Positions 19,672 to 29,345 of a stretch of DNA of 64,000 nt are shown here, in pieces. Position 1 is the first letter of the stretch. Every line of letters starts with the position of its first letter. The DNA comes from Canna indica (Eukaryota; Streptophyta; Magnoliopsida; Zingiberales; Cannaceae): positions 30,980,501 through 31,044,500 of the forward strand of contig CP136890.1 of NCBI GenBank assembly GCA_034359265.1, given 5' to 3'. The notes below the pieces were generated by a model. That model worked only from the letters and a program-made list of their open reading frames with translations. It was not told the origin of the DNA and made no database searches. The position numbers and the translations under genes are program-made.

Positions 19672-20616
19672 AAAGGCCGCATGGGTCCAGGACCAAGGGC
19701 ATCATCAGGAGGCTCGCACCTGAGGCCTGAGCCGCAATAGTATGGTCATTGTCAAAGGAAGCATTGGGGAGCTTGTTTTGGCCGTTCCGAGGCATGTTTT
19801 GGGTGCAGGCAAGTTGGGCACTTCAGGAAGGATTGTCCTCGCAGGGGCAGTCAACACCCTGGGCAGTCCAGAGGGAAGGCACCGATGTTAGTGGGTTTTT
19901 TAGCTTAGAGTGGTCAGACTCAGGGTGGAGGTCAGCGAGTCGGTGGTTCAGTGAGGCCTGCTTCACGGGTATTTGCTTTGAACTGAGAAGACGCTGAGGC
20001 GTCCAAGACAGTAGTGACAAGTAACCTTACTGTTGGTTTAGGCTATTGCTTTTGTATTATTCGATCCATGTGCTACACATTCCTTTGTATCTGCTTTATT
20101 TGCTGCTAAATTATCGAGGGAACCCTCTTTGCTTGATTTACCTCTTGTGGTGTCCACGCCTATGGGCGATGCTGTGCTGGCAGAGTTAGTCTTTCGAGGC
20201 TGCGAGGTGGTCATCTATGGGCAGGTGTTGATAGCTGAGTTGACACTCTTGTCGATGCTAGAGCTTGATGTGATATTGGGCATGGACTGGTTGGCGGACC
20301 ATTTTGCCTCAGTGGATTGCAGGGCCAAAATTGTTACATTCAGTAAGCCTGAATTGCCCTAGTTTACCTTCCAGGGTGAGGAAATGGGAGACTCGTTGGG
20401 GGCCATTTCTGCTCTCAAGGCTCGAAAGTTACTCCTAGGCGGTTGCCAGTCCTTCTTGGCCTTTGTGTCCATGGCAAAGGAGAGCAGAGGTGCGTCAAGG
20501 GATATCGAGGGAATGCTAGTGGTTTGCGGGTTCTCTGATGTTTTTCCTGAAGAATTGCCCAGTTTATCGCTAGAAAGGGAGATTGAGTTTTGTATTGATT
20601 TGTAGCCTGGGATAAA
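19672..20616 (+). pseudogene. G1 gag zinc knuckle and protease region
   Basis: The nucleocapsid zinc knuckle CFGCRQVGHFRKDC (CX2CX4HX4C) is intact at 19795-19836. The protease reads VLFDPCATHSFVS near 20050-20095, where the family has DSGATHSF. The catalytic Asp remains but Ser-Gly is replaced by Pro-Cys, so it should be inactive. The protease end ILGMDWLADH lies near 20272, and the linker to RT has FPEELPSLSLEREIEF (20543-20600). Stops and frameshifts occur near 19997, 20360 and 20603. The upstream gag is deleted. The frame breaks at the CACTA-A insertion and resumes at 25852. Confidence 0.87.
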
Positions 20617-20635
20617 CACTACTAGAAACTTCGTC

Positions 20636-20922
20636 TTCAGCAACGGCTATCAGCGACGGCCGCTCAAGCCGTTGCTATTTGCAACGGCATTCTTACGGCC
20701 GCCCGAGCCGTTGCAGAAAATTGTATCTGCAACGGCGTTCTAACGGAAACCCGAGCCGTTGCTGATTATTTTAATTATCAGCAATGGCTTTTTGACGGAA
20801 AGGCGAGCCGTTGCTGATTTTTTAATCTTCAGCAACGGCTTGCTAATGGATAAGTGAGCCGTTGCTAATGATAACTTATCAGCAACGGCTTTCTAACGGG
20901 CGAGTGAGCCGTTGCTGATAAG
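20636..20922. repeat. CACTA-A left subterminal hairpin array
   Basis: About six units pair CAGCAACGGC.. with ..GAGCCGTTGCTG, separated by TTCTAACGG-like loops, so each unit can fold back on itself. Arrays of short repeats in both orientations near the ends are the binding sites of the TNPA-type protein in En/Spm. Here AGCAACGGCT is the likely core. Confidence 0.85.
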
Positions 20923-20930
20923 TTTATATA
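20923..20930 (+). promoter_or_regulatory. Probable TATA box of CACTA-A
   Basis: TTTATATA lies directly after the last subterminal unit in GATAAGTTTATATAGG. CACTA-D has the same context on the minus strand at about 62294-62301, and CACTA-B a decayed form (TTTATTTAA near 40988). This suggests the element promoter abuts the hairpin array. Confidence 0.5.
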
Positions 20931-21508
20931 GGGCACGCTCTCGCGCCCTACTCTTCTTCCTCCCGCTGCTCGCTGCTGCCGCCGCCGCTCCTGCCGACGC
21001 CACTCGCCGCCGCTGCTGCTGCTGCCGCTACTGCCGACGCCGACGACGCCGACGCCGACGACGCCGACCGCTGCTGCCGACTTGTTCAGGTAAGTCTCCC
21101 CTACTGCCGTCTCTTCCCTGCGGCCGGCGGAAATCACCCGACCAAAACCCTATTTCTAGGGTTTCGGCCGGCGGCGGTCGGCCGATGGCCGCCGCCGGAC
21201 CTTCTGCAGTGGCCGAACATTGTGTCCGGCCACTGTACGCCGGCGCCGGAGGGTGGACTCCGGCGCCGGAATTTAGTATATATATATATAGTTTATATTA
21301 TTTTATATTTGTTAATTAATTATTTAATAATTGTTAATTAATTGTTTAGATTAATTGTTTAATTTGTTAGATTAATTATTAGGGTTTAGATTAATTTCGG
21401 ACGCGCGCCGGAATCGTCCACTTCGGACGCGCGCCGGTATCGTCCAATTCGGACTCGCACCGGAATCGTCCACTTCGGACGCGCGCCGGAATCTGAGCGT
21501 TTCAGCAC
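20931..21508 (+). other. CACTA-A leader: GC-rich block, splice donor and about 27-bp repeats
   Basis: A GCCGAC/GCTGCC-rich block (20950-21080) is followed by TTCAGGTAAGTCT near 21086, a good splice-donor match, and by sequence rich in GCCGGCG. After an AT-rich stretch, four tandem copies of a unit like CGGACGCGCGCCGGAATCGT lie at about 21396-21495. Repeats of the same type precede TNP2 in CACTA-B, -C and -D. The 135-codon frame across the GC-rich block shows no domain and is probably chance. Confidence 0.6.
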
Positions 21509-23431
21509 TTGTTTGGTGAACAAATGTTAGCACCGATGTTGTCTGGTGAACAAATGTTAGCACGTGTTTCAGCACTTCCAGATATTGTATTCGGTCGCAA
21601 TGAAAGAGTGTCAGGTTTTGGCCAAACACACAACTGGGTGAAAAAAAGTATCTTTTGGGAATTGCCCTATTGGAGTTCATTATTGATTCGACATAATTTA
21701 GATGTCATGCACATTGAAAAAAATGTGTTTGATAATATTTTTAACACTGTGATGGATATTTCTGGAAAAACTAAAGATAATGTCAAAGCCCGACATGATC
21801 TGAAAATACTTTGTAAAAGACCAGAGTTGGAGTTACAAGAGGTCAACGGACGATATCTGAAACCGAAGGCCCTATATGTGTTAAATAAACAACAGATCAA
21901 AGATGTTTGTCAATGGGTAAAAGAACTCAGATTACCTGATGGATATGCTTCAAACTTATCTCGATGTGTGAACGTCGATGATTGCAAAATATCAGGGATG
22001 AAGAGCCATGATTGTCATGTATTCATGCAGAGATTACTTCCGATCGCATTTCGAGATCTTCTACCTGATAATATTTGGGGTCCGTTGACTGAATTAAGTA
22101 TGTTTTTTAGAAGCATCTGTGCAAATGTCCTTCGAGTCGAAGATATGTCAACACTTGAAAATAATATTGTTGAAATCATATGCAAGCTGGAGCAGTTTTT
22201 CCCTCCTGCATTTTTTGACTCGATGGAGCATCTACCGATACACTTGGCATACGAGGCACGAGTTGGTGGCCCCGTTCAATATCGTTGGATGTACTTATTT
22301 GAAAGATACATGAATCGTCTGAAGAAAAAAGTAAAGAACACCGCAGCTGTTGAAGGATCAATATCTGAATCGTATATCATCCAAGAAATTTCAACATTCT
22401 GCTCATTTTACTTTGAATCGACAGTACAGACAAGATTTGATCGTCTTCCACGTAACGACGACGGGGGTGTTCGACATTCAGATGGACGTTTAAATATATT
22501 TTGTCACTCTGGTCGTGCTTTTGGTTCTCGTCCATCTCGACACTTAAGCGATGAAGAGTATCATTTGGCACACTTGTATGTATTACTCAATTGCCCAGAG
22601 ATTGAACAATTCATTGAAATATTTGACATTGAGATGGTGCAAAAATACTCTATTCACAACGATCAAGAATTGGAGACATTACGGAATCGTGATTTCCCTT
22701 CTTGGATTCAGACTTACAGCAAAGATCACAGAGCTGAAATAGATGAAAAAATATTTGAGTTTGTTAGTGGACCGTCGCGACTTGTGTCGTGCTATAGTGG
22801 ATATTTTGTTAACGGGTATAAATTTCACACGGTTGAATATTCATCTACAAAAAAGACGATGAATGCTGGGGTCTGCGTGAAAGGGACAACCTATGTTGAA
22901 TGTGATATGGATTTCTATGGACTAGTGGAAGAAGTGATAGAGTTGCACTACTTCGGCTTGAAATCAGTGTTCCTATTTAGATGTCATTGGTTCGATACAA
23001 CAGAAAGGGGCATGAAAGTTCATCAAAAATACAAACTTGTTGAGGTTAATTACAAATCGAAATTGGTAGCAAATGAGCCATTTATATTGGCATCACAAGC
23101 CGAACAAGTATATTACGCGAAGTATCCGGCTCGAAATAAAGATAGAGCAGATTGGCGTGTAGTCTGTAAGACAAAAGGTAGAGGAAAAATTAATCCGATA
23201 GTAGGAGAAAATGATCCTCCTGGTTTCTATCAAGAAGATGATCTTCCTGCTGTGGATCGTATTATTCCAATACTCGAGGATGCAGACACAACGTCAATTC
23301 AATTAGAAGTTGAATATGCTGATGATGACGATCATGAAATTGAGGAAGCTGGAGATGAAGAAGATGACGAAGAGGAAGAAGAGGAAGAAGAAGAAGAATT
23401 CGAAGACTATTATTCAGATGATGATGAATAA
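21509..23431 (+). CDS. TNP2-like CACTA transposase, C-terminal 640 residues (N-terminus deleted)
   Basis: The open frame of 640 codons starts MFGEQMLAP. It corresponds to the second half of TNP2, the En/Spm transposase. In order it reads the end of the Transposase_21 region (GRNERVSGFGQTHNW, LDVMHIEKNVFDN), a DUF4218-type domain (KSHDCHVFMQRLLPIAFRDL, then MEHLPIHLAYEARVGGPVQY, residues about 165-260) and GRAFGSRPSRHL. A DUF4216-type domain follows (GTTYVECDMDFYGLVEEVIE, CHWFDTTERGMK, residues about 455-520), then an acidic tail of Asp/Glu runs. The catalytic part seen in CACTA-B and -D (MSWHARSRDD to GWSTHGRL) is missing. Its site holds a scrambled duplicate of TGGTGAACAAATGTTAGCA. The frame has no stop, unlike the other three copies. 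It may bind partners but should not cut DNA. Confidence 0.88.
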   Translation: MFGEQMLAPMLSGEQMLARVSALPDIVFGRNERVSGFGQTHNWVKKSIFWELPYWSSLLIRHNLDVMHIEKNVFDNIFNTVMDISGKTKDNVKARHDLKILCKRPELELQEVNGRYLKPKALYVLNKQQIKDVCQWVKELRLPDGYASNLSRCVNVDDCKISGMKSHDCHVFMQRLLPIAFRDLLPDNIWGPLTELSMFFRSICANVLRVEDMSTLENNIVEIICKLEQFFPPAFFDSMEHLPIHLAYEARVGGPVQYRWMYLFERYMNRLKKKVKNTAAVEGSISESYIIQEISTFCSFYFESTVQTRFDRLPRNDDGGVRHSDGRLNIFCHSGRAFGSRPSRHLSDEEYHLAHLYVLLNCPEIEQFIEIFDIEMVQKYSIHNDQELETLRNRDFPSWIQTYSKDHRAEIDEKIFEFVSGPSRLVSCYSGYFVNGYKFHTVEYSSTKKTMNAGVCVKGTTYVECDMDFYGLVEEVIELHYFGLKSVFLFRCHWFDTTERGMKVHQKYKLVEVNYKSKLVANEPFILASQAEQVYYAKYPARNKDRADWRVVCKTKGRGKINPIVGENDPPGFYQEDDLPAVDRIIPILEDADTTSIQLEVEYADDDDHEIEEAGDEEDDEEEEEEEEEEFEDYYSDDDE

Positions 23432-23508
23432 TTGTAAAGTATATATATTTTATTAAATATATCTCTACTATTTATACAATAATCTGATTATATGTCTGTT
23501 CGACAGAT

Positions 23509-25134
23509 ATGTCTGGTCGTGGTTATCGACGCAGGAGAGCTTCGGAGTCTCCGATCGGTGAGACTCCAGCACTTACTCATGCTGCTGATCCTCCTGTTGC
23601 TGATCCTCATGAGGATGATACTGCCGAGGCTAGTACATCCAGACGCAGGCGGCCACGCGGGCCGAACAGGTGGCAGCCTCCACCAGCCACAGAGTCACGT
23701 AGATTGATCAGCGTGATTGGGGAGCGGTAATATATCATGAATTATGAATCATTACAAATTCATTATATCATAATATAATATTAAAATTTATTTTTGTTGT
23801 GCAGGTTCGAGCAAGAAGAAGTGCCGAGGAGCATTTCTTCTACTATTCGATGATACATGCACGGGGCATGGCCTACGTGGTCTCACGTGCCTAGCGAGCA
23901 CGTCGACATGTTATGGCGCGAGTTTGAGGCACGTATTTTTTTTTTTTTTACATGCATGATGATATATTAAGAATTGGTACTGATATTATTATTTTGCAGG
24001 CTCGCTATACATGGGCCGAGGACCAGAGGTCCTTCATTTACGCTGCCTGGGAGTCTATTTCCCGGGCAAGGTACAACGGGCAGCTGGGGCAGGCTCGGTC
24101 CCGAGCGATGGCCCGAGCTGGGACCACTAACATCGCGGAGACTCGGGGATACGGCCCCAGTTGGATTACTCCGGATATATGGGACCAGCTCGTGGGGATA
24201 TGGTCGACGGATCGATGGCAGGAGGTTTCTCAGAATGCGGCTAGAAATCGCATGTCGGGGGGAGCAGCGCGTCACACCGGCGGCTCTGTTGCATTTGCAG
24301 TGCACGCAAACCGTATGGTAAGTATATCGTTTAATTATATATTTTATTTGTTATTATGTGTACTAATTAATGTATTTGTTTTGTAAATGTAGACGACGGT
24401 GTCGGATGACGGGACTGTCCAGCGACCCTCCCCGATGGCGGTGTTTGAGCGGACTCACCGTCGAGCACATGGGACGGGGGAGTACATCGACAACCGCGCT
24501 GCATACATTGTGGTAATTATATATTTGTTTAAATTATTCATTATATATTTATAATTTAAGTTTTATGATAAATATTAAACAAAAAATCAAACTCGAGTAG
24601 GAGACGTACAGCCGGACGGTGGTGCAGCGCGGGGGTACCCCCGAGGACTTTGACGCAGCATCGTGGGTCGAGGCCGCAGGTGGCTGGGACCATGGCCGCG
24701 TATATGGCTTCGCAGATAGTGGTCATGCGCGAGCCGTACTAGGGCCACTTGGGGCACCGACCCCTCCGGTCGCTGGTGAGCGGCCGTCCACCTCTAGATC
24801 CAGTTATGATCATAGTAATAGGATAAGGACACTAGAGGAGACGGTCGCGCGTCAGACTGAGATGATGGAGCGTCAGAGTCAGACGATGGCGCGTCAGAGT
24901 CAGACGATGGCGCGTCAGAGTCAGACGATGGCGCGTCAGAGTCAGACGATGGCGCGTCAGAGTCAGACGATGGCGAATATAGAAGCTATGCTACGCAACT
25001 TGTCGGGTCATCCCGAAGCAGGCATCTCTTCGGCATCATCTAATCCATCATCCTCGAGTCAGTCCACGCCGGTGTACACTCAAGCACTCCAGACCCCGCC
25101 ATATGATCCAGGCCATCCTCCATCGTCATCGTGA
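23509..25134 (+). pseudogene. TNPA-like gene of CACTA-A (Transposase_24 type), five exons, one nonsense codon
   Basis: This is the second En/Spm-type gene, whose protein binds the subterminal repeats. Exons by splice signals and phase are 23509-23726, 23805-23928, 24000-24317, 24393-24512 and 24601-25134, totalling 438 codons including the stop. Intron 2 begins with GC (GAG|GCACGT) and ends in CAG. The other introns are GT-AG. Exon 3 reads ARYTWAEDQRSFIYAAWESI and RHTGGSVAFAVHANRM, and exon 4 FERTHRRAHGTGEYIDNRAA, the PF03004-like core. Exon 5 has GGTPEDFDAASWVEAAGGWD and a coiled coil of MARQSQT repeats. One TGA at 23851, a CGA codon in CACTA-D, interrupts exon 2. Otherwise the frame is open throughout. 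Confidence 0.82.
24866..24991 (+). repeat. 21-bp minisatellite inside TNPA exon 5 of CACTA-A
   Basis: About five near-exact copies of CAGACGATGGCGCGTCAGAG plus one base are in frame and encode MARQSQT heptads. The copies are nearly identical and the other three family members have only one or two units, so the expansion is recent and specific to this copy. Confidence 0.92.
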
Positions 25135-25447
25135 GATTTTGTTTATATTGACTTTGTTACTCAGATATTGAACTTGTTTAATTTATATTGACTATGTTAT
25201 TGAGATGTTGATACTTCAATTTTACATTTGAATTGTGTTTATACTATCGTGGATAATTATGAATATAAATATAATTGTTTTGATGTATATCTTGGTGTGT
25301 TTGTGATGTGTGAATGAATGTGTATGAGATGTTTGTGATGTGTGAATGAATGTGTGTATGAGGGTATGGGTGTGTGAGTTATGTATCAGATAAATGTATC
25401 AATGTATCAATGGAAATTTGAAATTTTCAAATTTTCTGGTTGCAGGC

Positions 25448-25835
25448 ATAGGTCATCAGCAACGGCTTTCCCACGGGCATCCGTGGGAAAGCCGTTGCTA
25501 AAAGTGTATCGAAAGCCGTTGCTGATGACCTACAGCAACGGCTTAGCGACGGAGTTTTACTAACGGTGTTGCTACGGACTCAGCGGCCGTTGCTATTAAT
25601 GGTATCAGCAACGGCTCCGGGTCTGTGGCAAAACCGTTGCTGATAATATTTTTAGCGACGGCCCAGCGGCCGTTGCTGATAATGTTTTGAGCGACGGCCC
25701 GAGCGGCTGTTGCTGATCCGTTGCTAAGTCATCAGCAACGCGACTTTCTGTCACGGCGCTATTGCAATGGCTCAGCCGTTGCTGATGCTCTTCAGCAACG
25801 GCTCAGCAACGGCAACAGCCGTTGCTGATGACCAT
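25448..25835. repeat. CACTA-A right subterminal hairpin array
   Basis: Many AGCAACGGCT and GCCGTTGCTG motifs in alternating orientation lie up to the right end, for example around 25455, 25490, 25530, 25600, 25670, 25730 and 25810. The hairpin with arms CAACGGCTTTCCCACGG at 25459-25498 is the strongest. This end has more motifs than the left one. Confidence 0.85.
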
Positions 25836-25848
25836 TTTTCTAGTAGTG

Positions 25849-27266
25849 AAAGCCGATCTCCATCCCGCCTTAACGGATGGCACCGGCCGAGTTGAGACAA
25901 TTGAAGTCTCAGTTGCAGGAGCTGCTTGATTTGGGCTTCATACGCCCGAGAGTTTCGCCATGGGGCGCTCCAGTGCTCTTTGTGAAGAAAAAGGATGGGT
26001 CCTTGCGAATGTGCATTATTACCGACAGCTTAACAAGGTGACAGTGAAAAATCGTTACCCGCTTCCTAGGATAGATGACTTGTTCGATCGGCTCCACGGG
26101 GCTCAGTGGTTTTCTGAGATTGATCTGCAATCAGGGTACCACCAGTTGCAGATCCAGGATAGTGATATCCCTACGACTGCTTTCAGGTCGAGATATGGCC
26201 ACTTTAAGTTCTTGGTCATGTCCTTCGAACTGATGAATGCACCAGCAGCTTTCATGGACCTGATGAATCAGGTGTTTATGGAGTACCTGGATAGATTTGT
26301 GATTGTGTTCATTGATGACATCCTGATTTATTCCAGGAGCTTGGAGGAGCTTTCTGAGCACTCGAGGATGGTTTTGGAAACTCTCAGGGAGCACAGGTTG
26401 TATGCCAAATTCTCTAAGTGCGAGTTCTGGCTGGAGAGTGTAGAATTCCTTGGCCATGTGGTGTCGAGGTTAGGGGTGAAGGTGGACCCGGCAAACATAG
26501 AGGTAGTCTAGAATTGGAAGCGATCGACTAATGTTATGAGATTCGTAGTTTCCTGGGGTTGGCTGGCTATTACAGGAAGTTTGTTGAAAACTTTTCCAAG
26601 ATTGCGGCACCATTGACCCACCTAACTCAGAAGAAAGTCAAGTTCATTTGGGACAGTAAGTGCGAGGAGAGCTTTCAGAAGCTCAAGGTCTATTTAACAT
26701 CAGCCCCGGTTCTAGCCATAGCCTCGGGCTCGAGAGAGTTTGTTGTTTACTGTGATGCCTCTCGAGTCGGCTTGGGTTGTGTTTTGATGCAAAATGGCAA
26801 GGTGATAGCTTATGCACCCCGCCAGTTGAAGGTTCACAAGAAAAATTATCCAACTCATCATCTGGAGCTGGCAGCGGTGGTGTTCGCATTGAAGTTATGG
26901 CGTCAGTACCTTTATGACGAGGTTTCTGAGATATACACTGACCACAAGAGCCTTCAATATTTTTTACCCAAAAGGAACTGAATTTGAGGAAGAGAAGGTG
27001 GCTTGAGCTCTTCAAGGACTATGATTACACAATCATGTACCATCCGGGCAAGGCTATTGTAGTGGCAGATGCCTTGAGCAAAGAATCCATGGGCAGTCTA
27101 GCGCACTTGGCAGTTAGAAGGAGGCCGTTGGCTCAGGATTTGGCCATCTATTTGGATGGCGGAGTAGTTCTGATTGTGATGAACTCTGGGGCATTGGTGG
27201 CTCACCTAAGGGTGCAGTCCACGTTAGTAGATATGCTATGAACAACACAGGAGGATGATGCCTTTT
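25849..27266 (+). pseudogene. G1 reverse transcriptase and RNase H
   Basis: The pol frame continues after CACTA-A with [40 protein letters not shown], a frameshift near 26018 where a G of the Asp codon before YRQLNK is missing, then [16 protein letters not shown] and [12 protein letters not shown]. The catalytic FIDDILIYS is intact at 26308-26334. The thumb [11 protein letters not shown] and [15 protein letters not shown] follow. A stop at 26509 and a frameshift lie before [11 protein letters not shown]. RNase H reads [15 protein letters not shown] and [10 protein letters not shown], frameshift near 26970, then RRWLELFKDYDYTIMYHPGK and VVADALSKE. It is a good match to the Tekay/Del group. The reading stops at the Copia-2 insertion. 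Confidence 0.92.
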
Positions 27267-29332
27267 TGAAAGAAATAGTTCACTTGAGCCAATCACATGT
27301 TGATGTGCATAGAACTATTTTTGGTTAATGAATAATATGAGGCAATTTTTTATCATATATTGTATCTATATTTTATATATATTAGATTGTGATGAACCCA
27401 TGAACCTAGGCAATTGATTCCAAGGGCATGATGAGATCATGCCAGTGAGACTTGGAATCTAGATGCCCCTATTCTCAACTTTCCCAGTCGTAGGATCACC
27501 AATTAGGGGATTAATGATTTCGAATAGATTGGTGTACTTGGTACATGCCTTATACGATAAGGGGTAGCTGATCTCATAGTTATCTATAAGTCGTCATTAA
27601 TGTACAAGTGCAAGTGCTCATTAGGGAATGAGTTCACTGAACGGACCTACACGAGAATCTTTACATTAGTGTAAATAGGATGTTCCTCAGGTGATAGTAG
27701 GTGCAAGCAGTCCTTGAACCTGAGGTTGTCATGGTTACCTTGTGAGTGACAACCCATTGCTTTGGTTCTATCCATACATGACCCTCAACGTCATGTGCCG
27801 GGTATTACTGGGCATGAGGAAACATTCATGGAGGTAGGTGAGCAACCAATATGGAATCGGTTACTCCTAGTGAGAGGGGACAATGTCCTATGTGTCTCTG
27901 CAAATGTCGACTTGGGAATCTCTGGCTAGAGTAGACATGAAAGTCAGGAAGATATTTCTAACATTTTTTTATTGAGACAACATCTTGGTGGGTGGAATAC
28001 ATATAAATCAACATTACGGTTTAACACTTCATCCATACCCTAGCCGACTTCAGGACGTTATAACAGAGGGACTCAGTTACACGGTAACTAATCATCGAAG
28101 GGCGTTTGATCCCTATAGATTGAACATCACACTATTTGGGTAGTCATGACACGTTGCTAGACGTCAATCTTGACTTGTGAGTGGAGTATCTCATGACCAC
28201 ACTGAAGGGGTTTAGTGGTGGCTCGTAAGATTCCAATAGAAGTTGTTCTATCGGATCCAACTCTCCGTTATGCACAACTCACTACTGGCTTAGTGTGGGG
28301 CTCATTGGGTCCCACACAATAGGCTAACATCGTAACAGACCTTATGAGATAAAGTCTGAATGCGTCACTAGCAACATAATCACAGATCTCGTTTACGAAC
28401 ATGATAGGAAAGATGTTTCCTATAGGAACGAATACGCGATGAAGGAGTTCCTCGGTAACCCTAAATTGTATGGCATCCCTAAATTATAAGGATTGACACA
28501 TGATAAATCCTAATCAATAAGAATTTAATCAATAAGAATTTAATTTATAAGAATTTAGTTGAATTTAATTAATTTCAAATTAATTGTAAATCCATTAAAT
28601 ATAAATTATTGTTTTGGAGACAAACCCCGGAGTTTTGATTTCTGGGGAGAGGATTTAAAAGGGGGGGGGCGGGTCCACCATGGGGGCCACCTACTCCCCT
28701 TATAAATAGATGGTCTAACCTCCTTTTAGGGGGGTTAAGCAAATTGGTTAGAGATCTTGGAGAGAAGAAAAGGCTTGAATTCTTGAGAAGCTTCTTAAAG
28801 AGCAAGACTCCAAAGAGTTCCTCTTGATCTCCATGGGTGGTCGGCCATCACTCCACCTTCCCGGGTTTGTGAAGCCGATTTAGAGGTCTCTTCCTCTTGG
28901 TTGTGTTATCTCCTTCATCTTATTGGAGGAGTCCAAGGAGGACAGCGAAGTATTCCTTCATCTTCCCCCTCGTTCCGTGGTTTGCTCATCCCCTCTTCCT
29001 TTCTTTTGGTGTTCGATTCTTGGTGGAAGGGCCGACTTCACCTTGGTGCATTTTGGGATTGTGATTCCCTCTTTGTTGAGCCACAACAGGTCTTAGTGTT
29101 CACTGTCCCTTGGTTGAGAGGCGCTTGGTGTGGACCTTCCTTGGAGGATGTGCGCTTGGACATTTAGATATAGGGATGGAGCAGTCTTACCATCCGCGGT
29201 ATACGGTATATCTTCTCCTTCTACTCGTAGATTGAATTCTTAAACATTGCTAAAGTTGATCGCTGGTTTTGGGATGGTTTCTATTTTTTTAAAATCATTT
29301 TTTCCACTGTGCTTCTTCTTCCCATCCCAACA
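27267..29332 (+). repeat. Copia-2 5' LTR
   Basis: It begins TGAAAGAAATAGT at the break in G1 and ends CCCATCCCAACA. Its first 890 bases or so align with 38612-39437. A TATA box lies at 28701 and a G-rich run at 28661-28676. Confidence 0.88.
28701..28708 (+). promoter_or_regulatory. TATA box of Copia-2 5' LTR
   Basis: TATAAATA lies after CTACTCCCCT, about 600 bp before the LTR end. It is the only good TATA match in this GC-richer part of the LTR. Confidence 0.65.
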
Positions 29333-29333
29333 G

Positions 29334-29345
29334 TGGTATCATAGT
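29334..29345 (+). other. Primer binding site of Copia-2
   Basis: TGGTATCATAGT lies one base after the LTR. The first eight bases match the initiator tRNA-Met complement TGGTATCAGAGC. Confidence 0.75.

Larger units (their letters stand above)
20617..25848 (+). mobile_element. CACTA-A (En/Spm superfamily) inserted in G1 pol
   Basis: It starts CACTACTAGAAA and ends TTTCTAGTAGTG, with the 3-bp duplication AAA (20614-20616 and 25849-25851) typical of CACTA elements. It contains both subterminal hairpin arrays, a GC-rich leader, an N-terminally deleted TNP2-type gene and a five-exon TNPA-type gene. It is the shortest and least decayed of the four family members here. It cannot move itself because the catalytic part of TNP2 is missing. 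Confidence 0.95.

Noticed and set aside
20912..21319. 135-codon plus-strand frame at the CACTA-A leader with Cys/Arg-rich runs
   Set aside because: It starts in the promoter region, crosses a likely splice donor and encodes low-complexity text from a GCC/GAC repeat. Other copies do not conserve it.
24866..24991. Satellite or tandem gene array in the 21-bp repeats
   Set aside because: The repeat is in frame with and internal to the TNPA exon; it is a coding minisatellite.
28901..29167. 88-codon frame in the Copia-2 5' LTR
   Set aside because: It lies within the U5/R part of an LTR, has no domain and no counterpart in the truncated 3' LTR.
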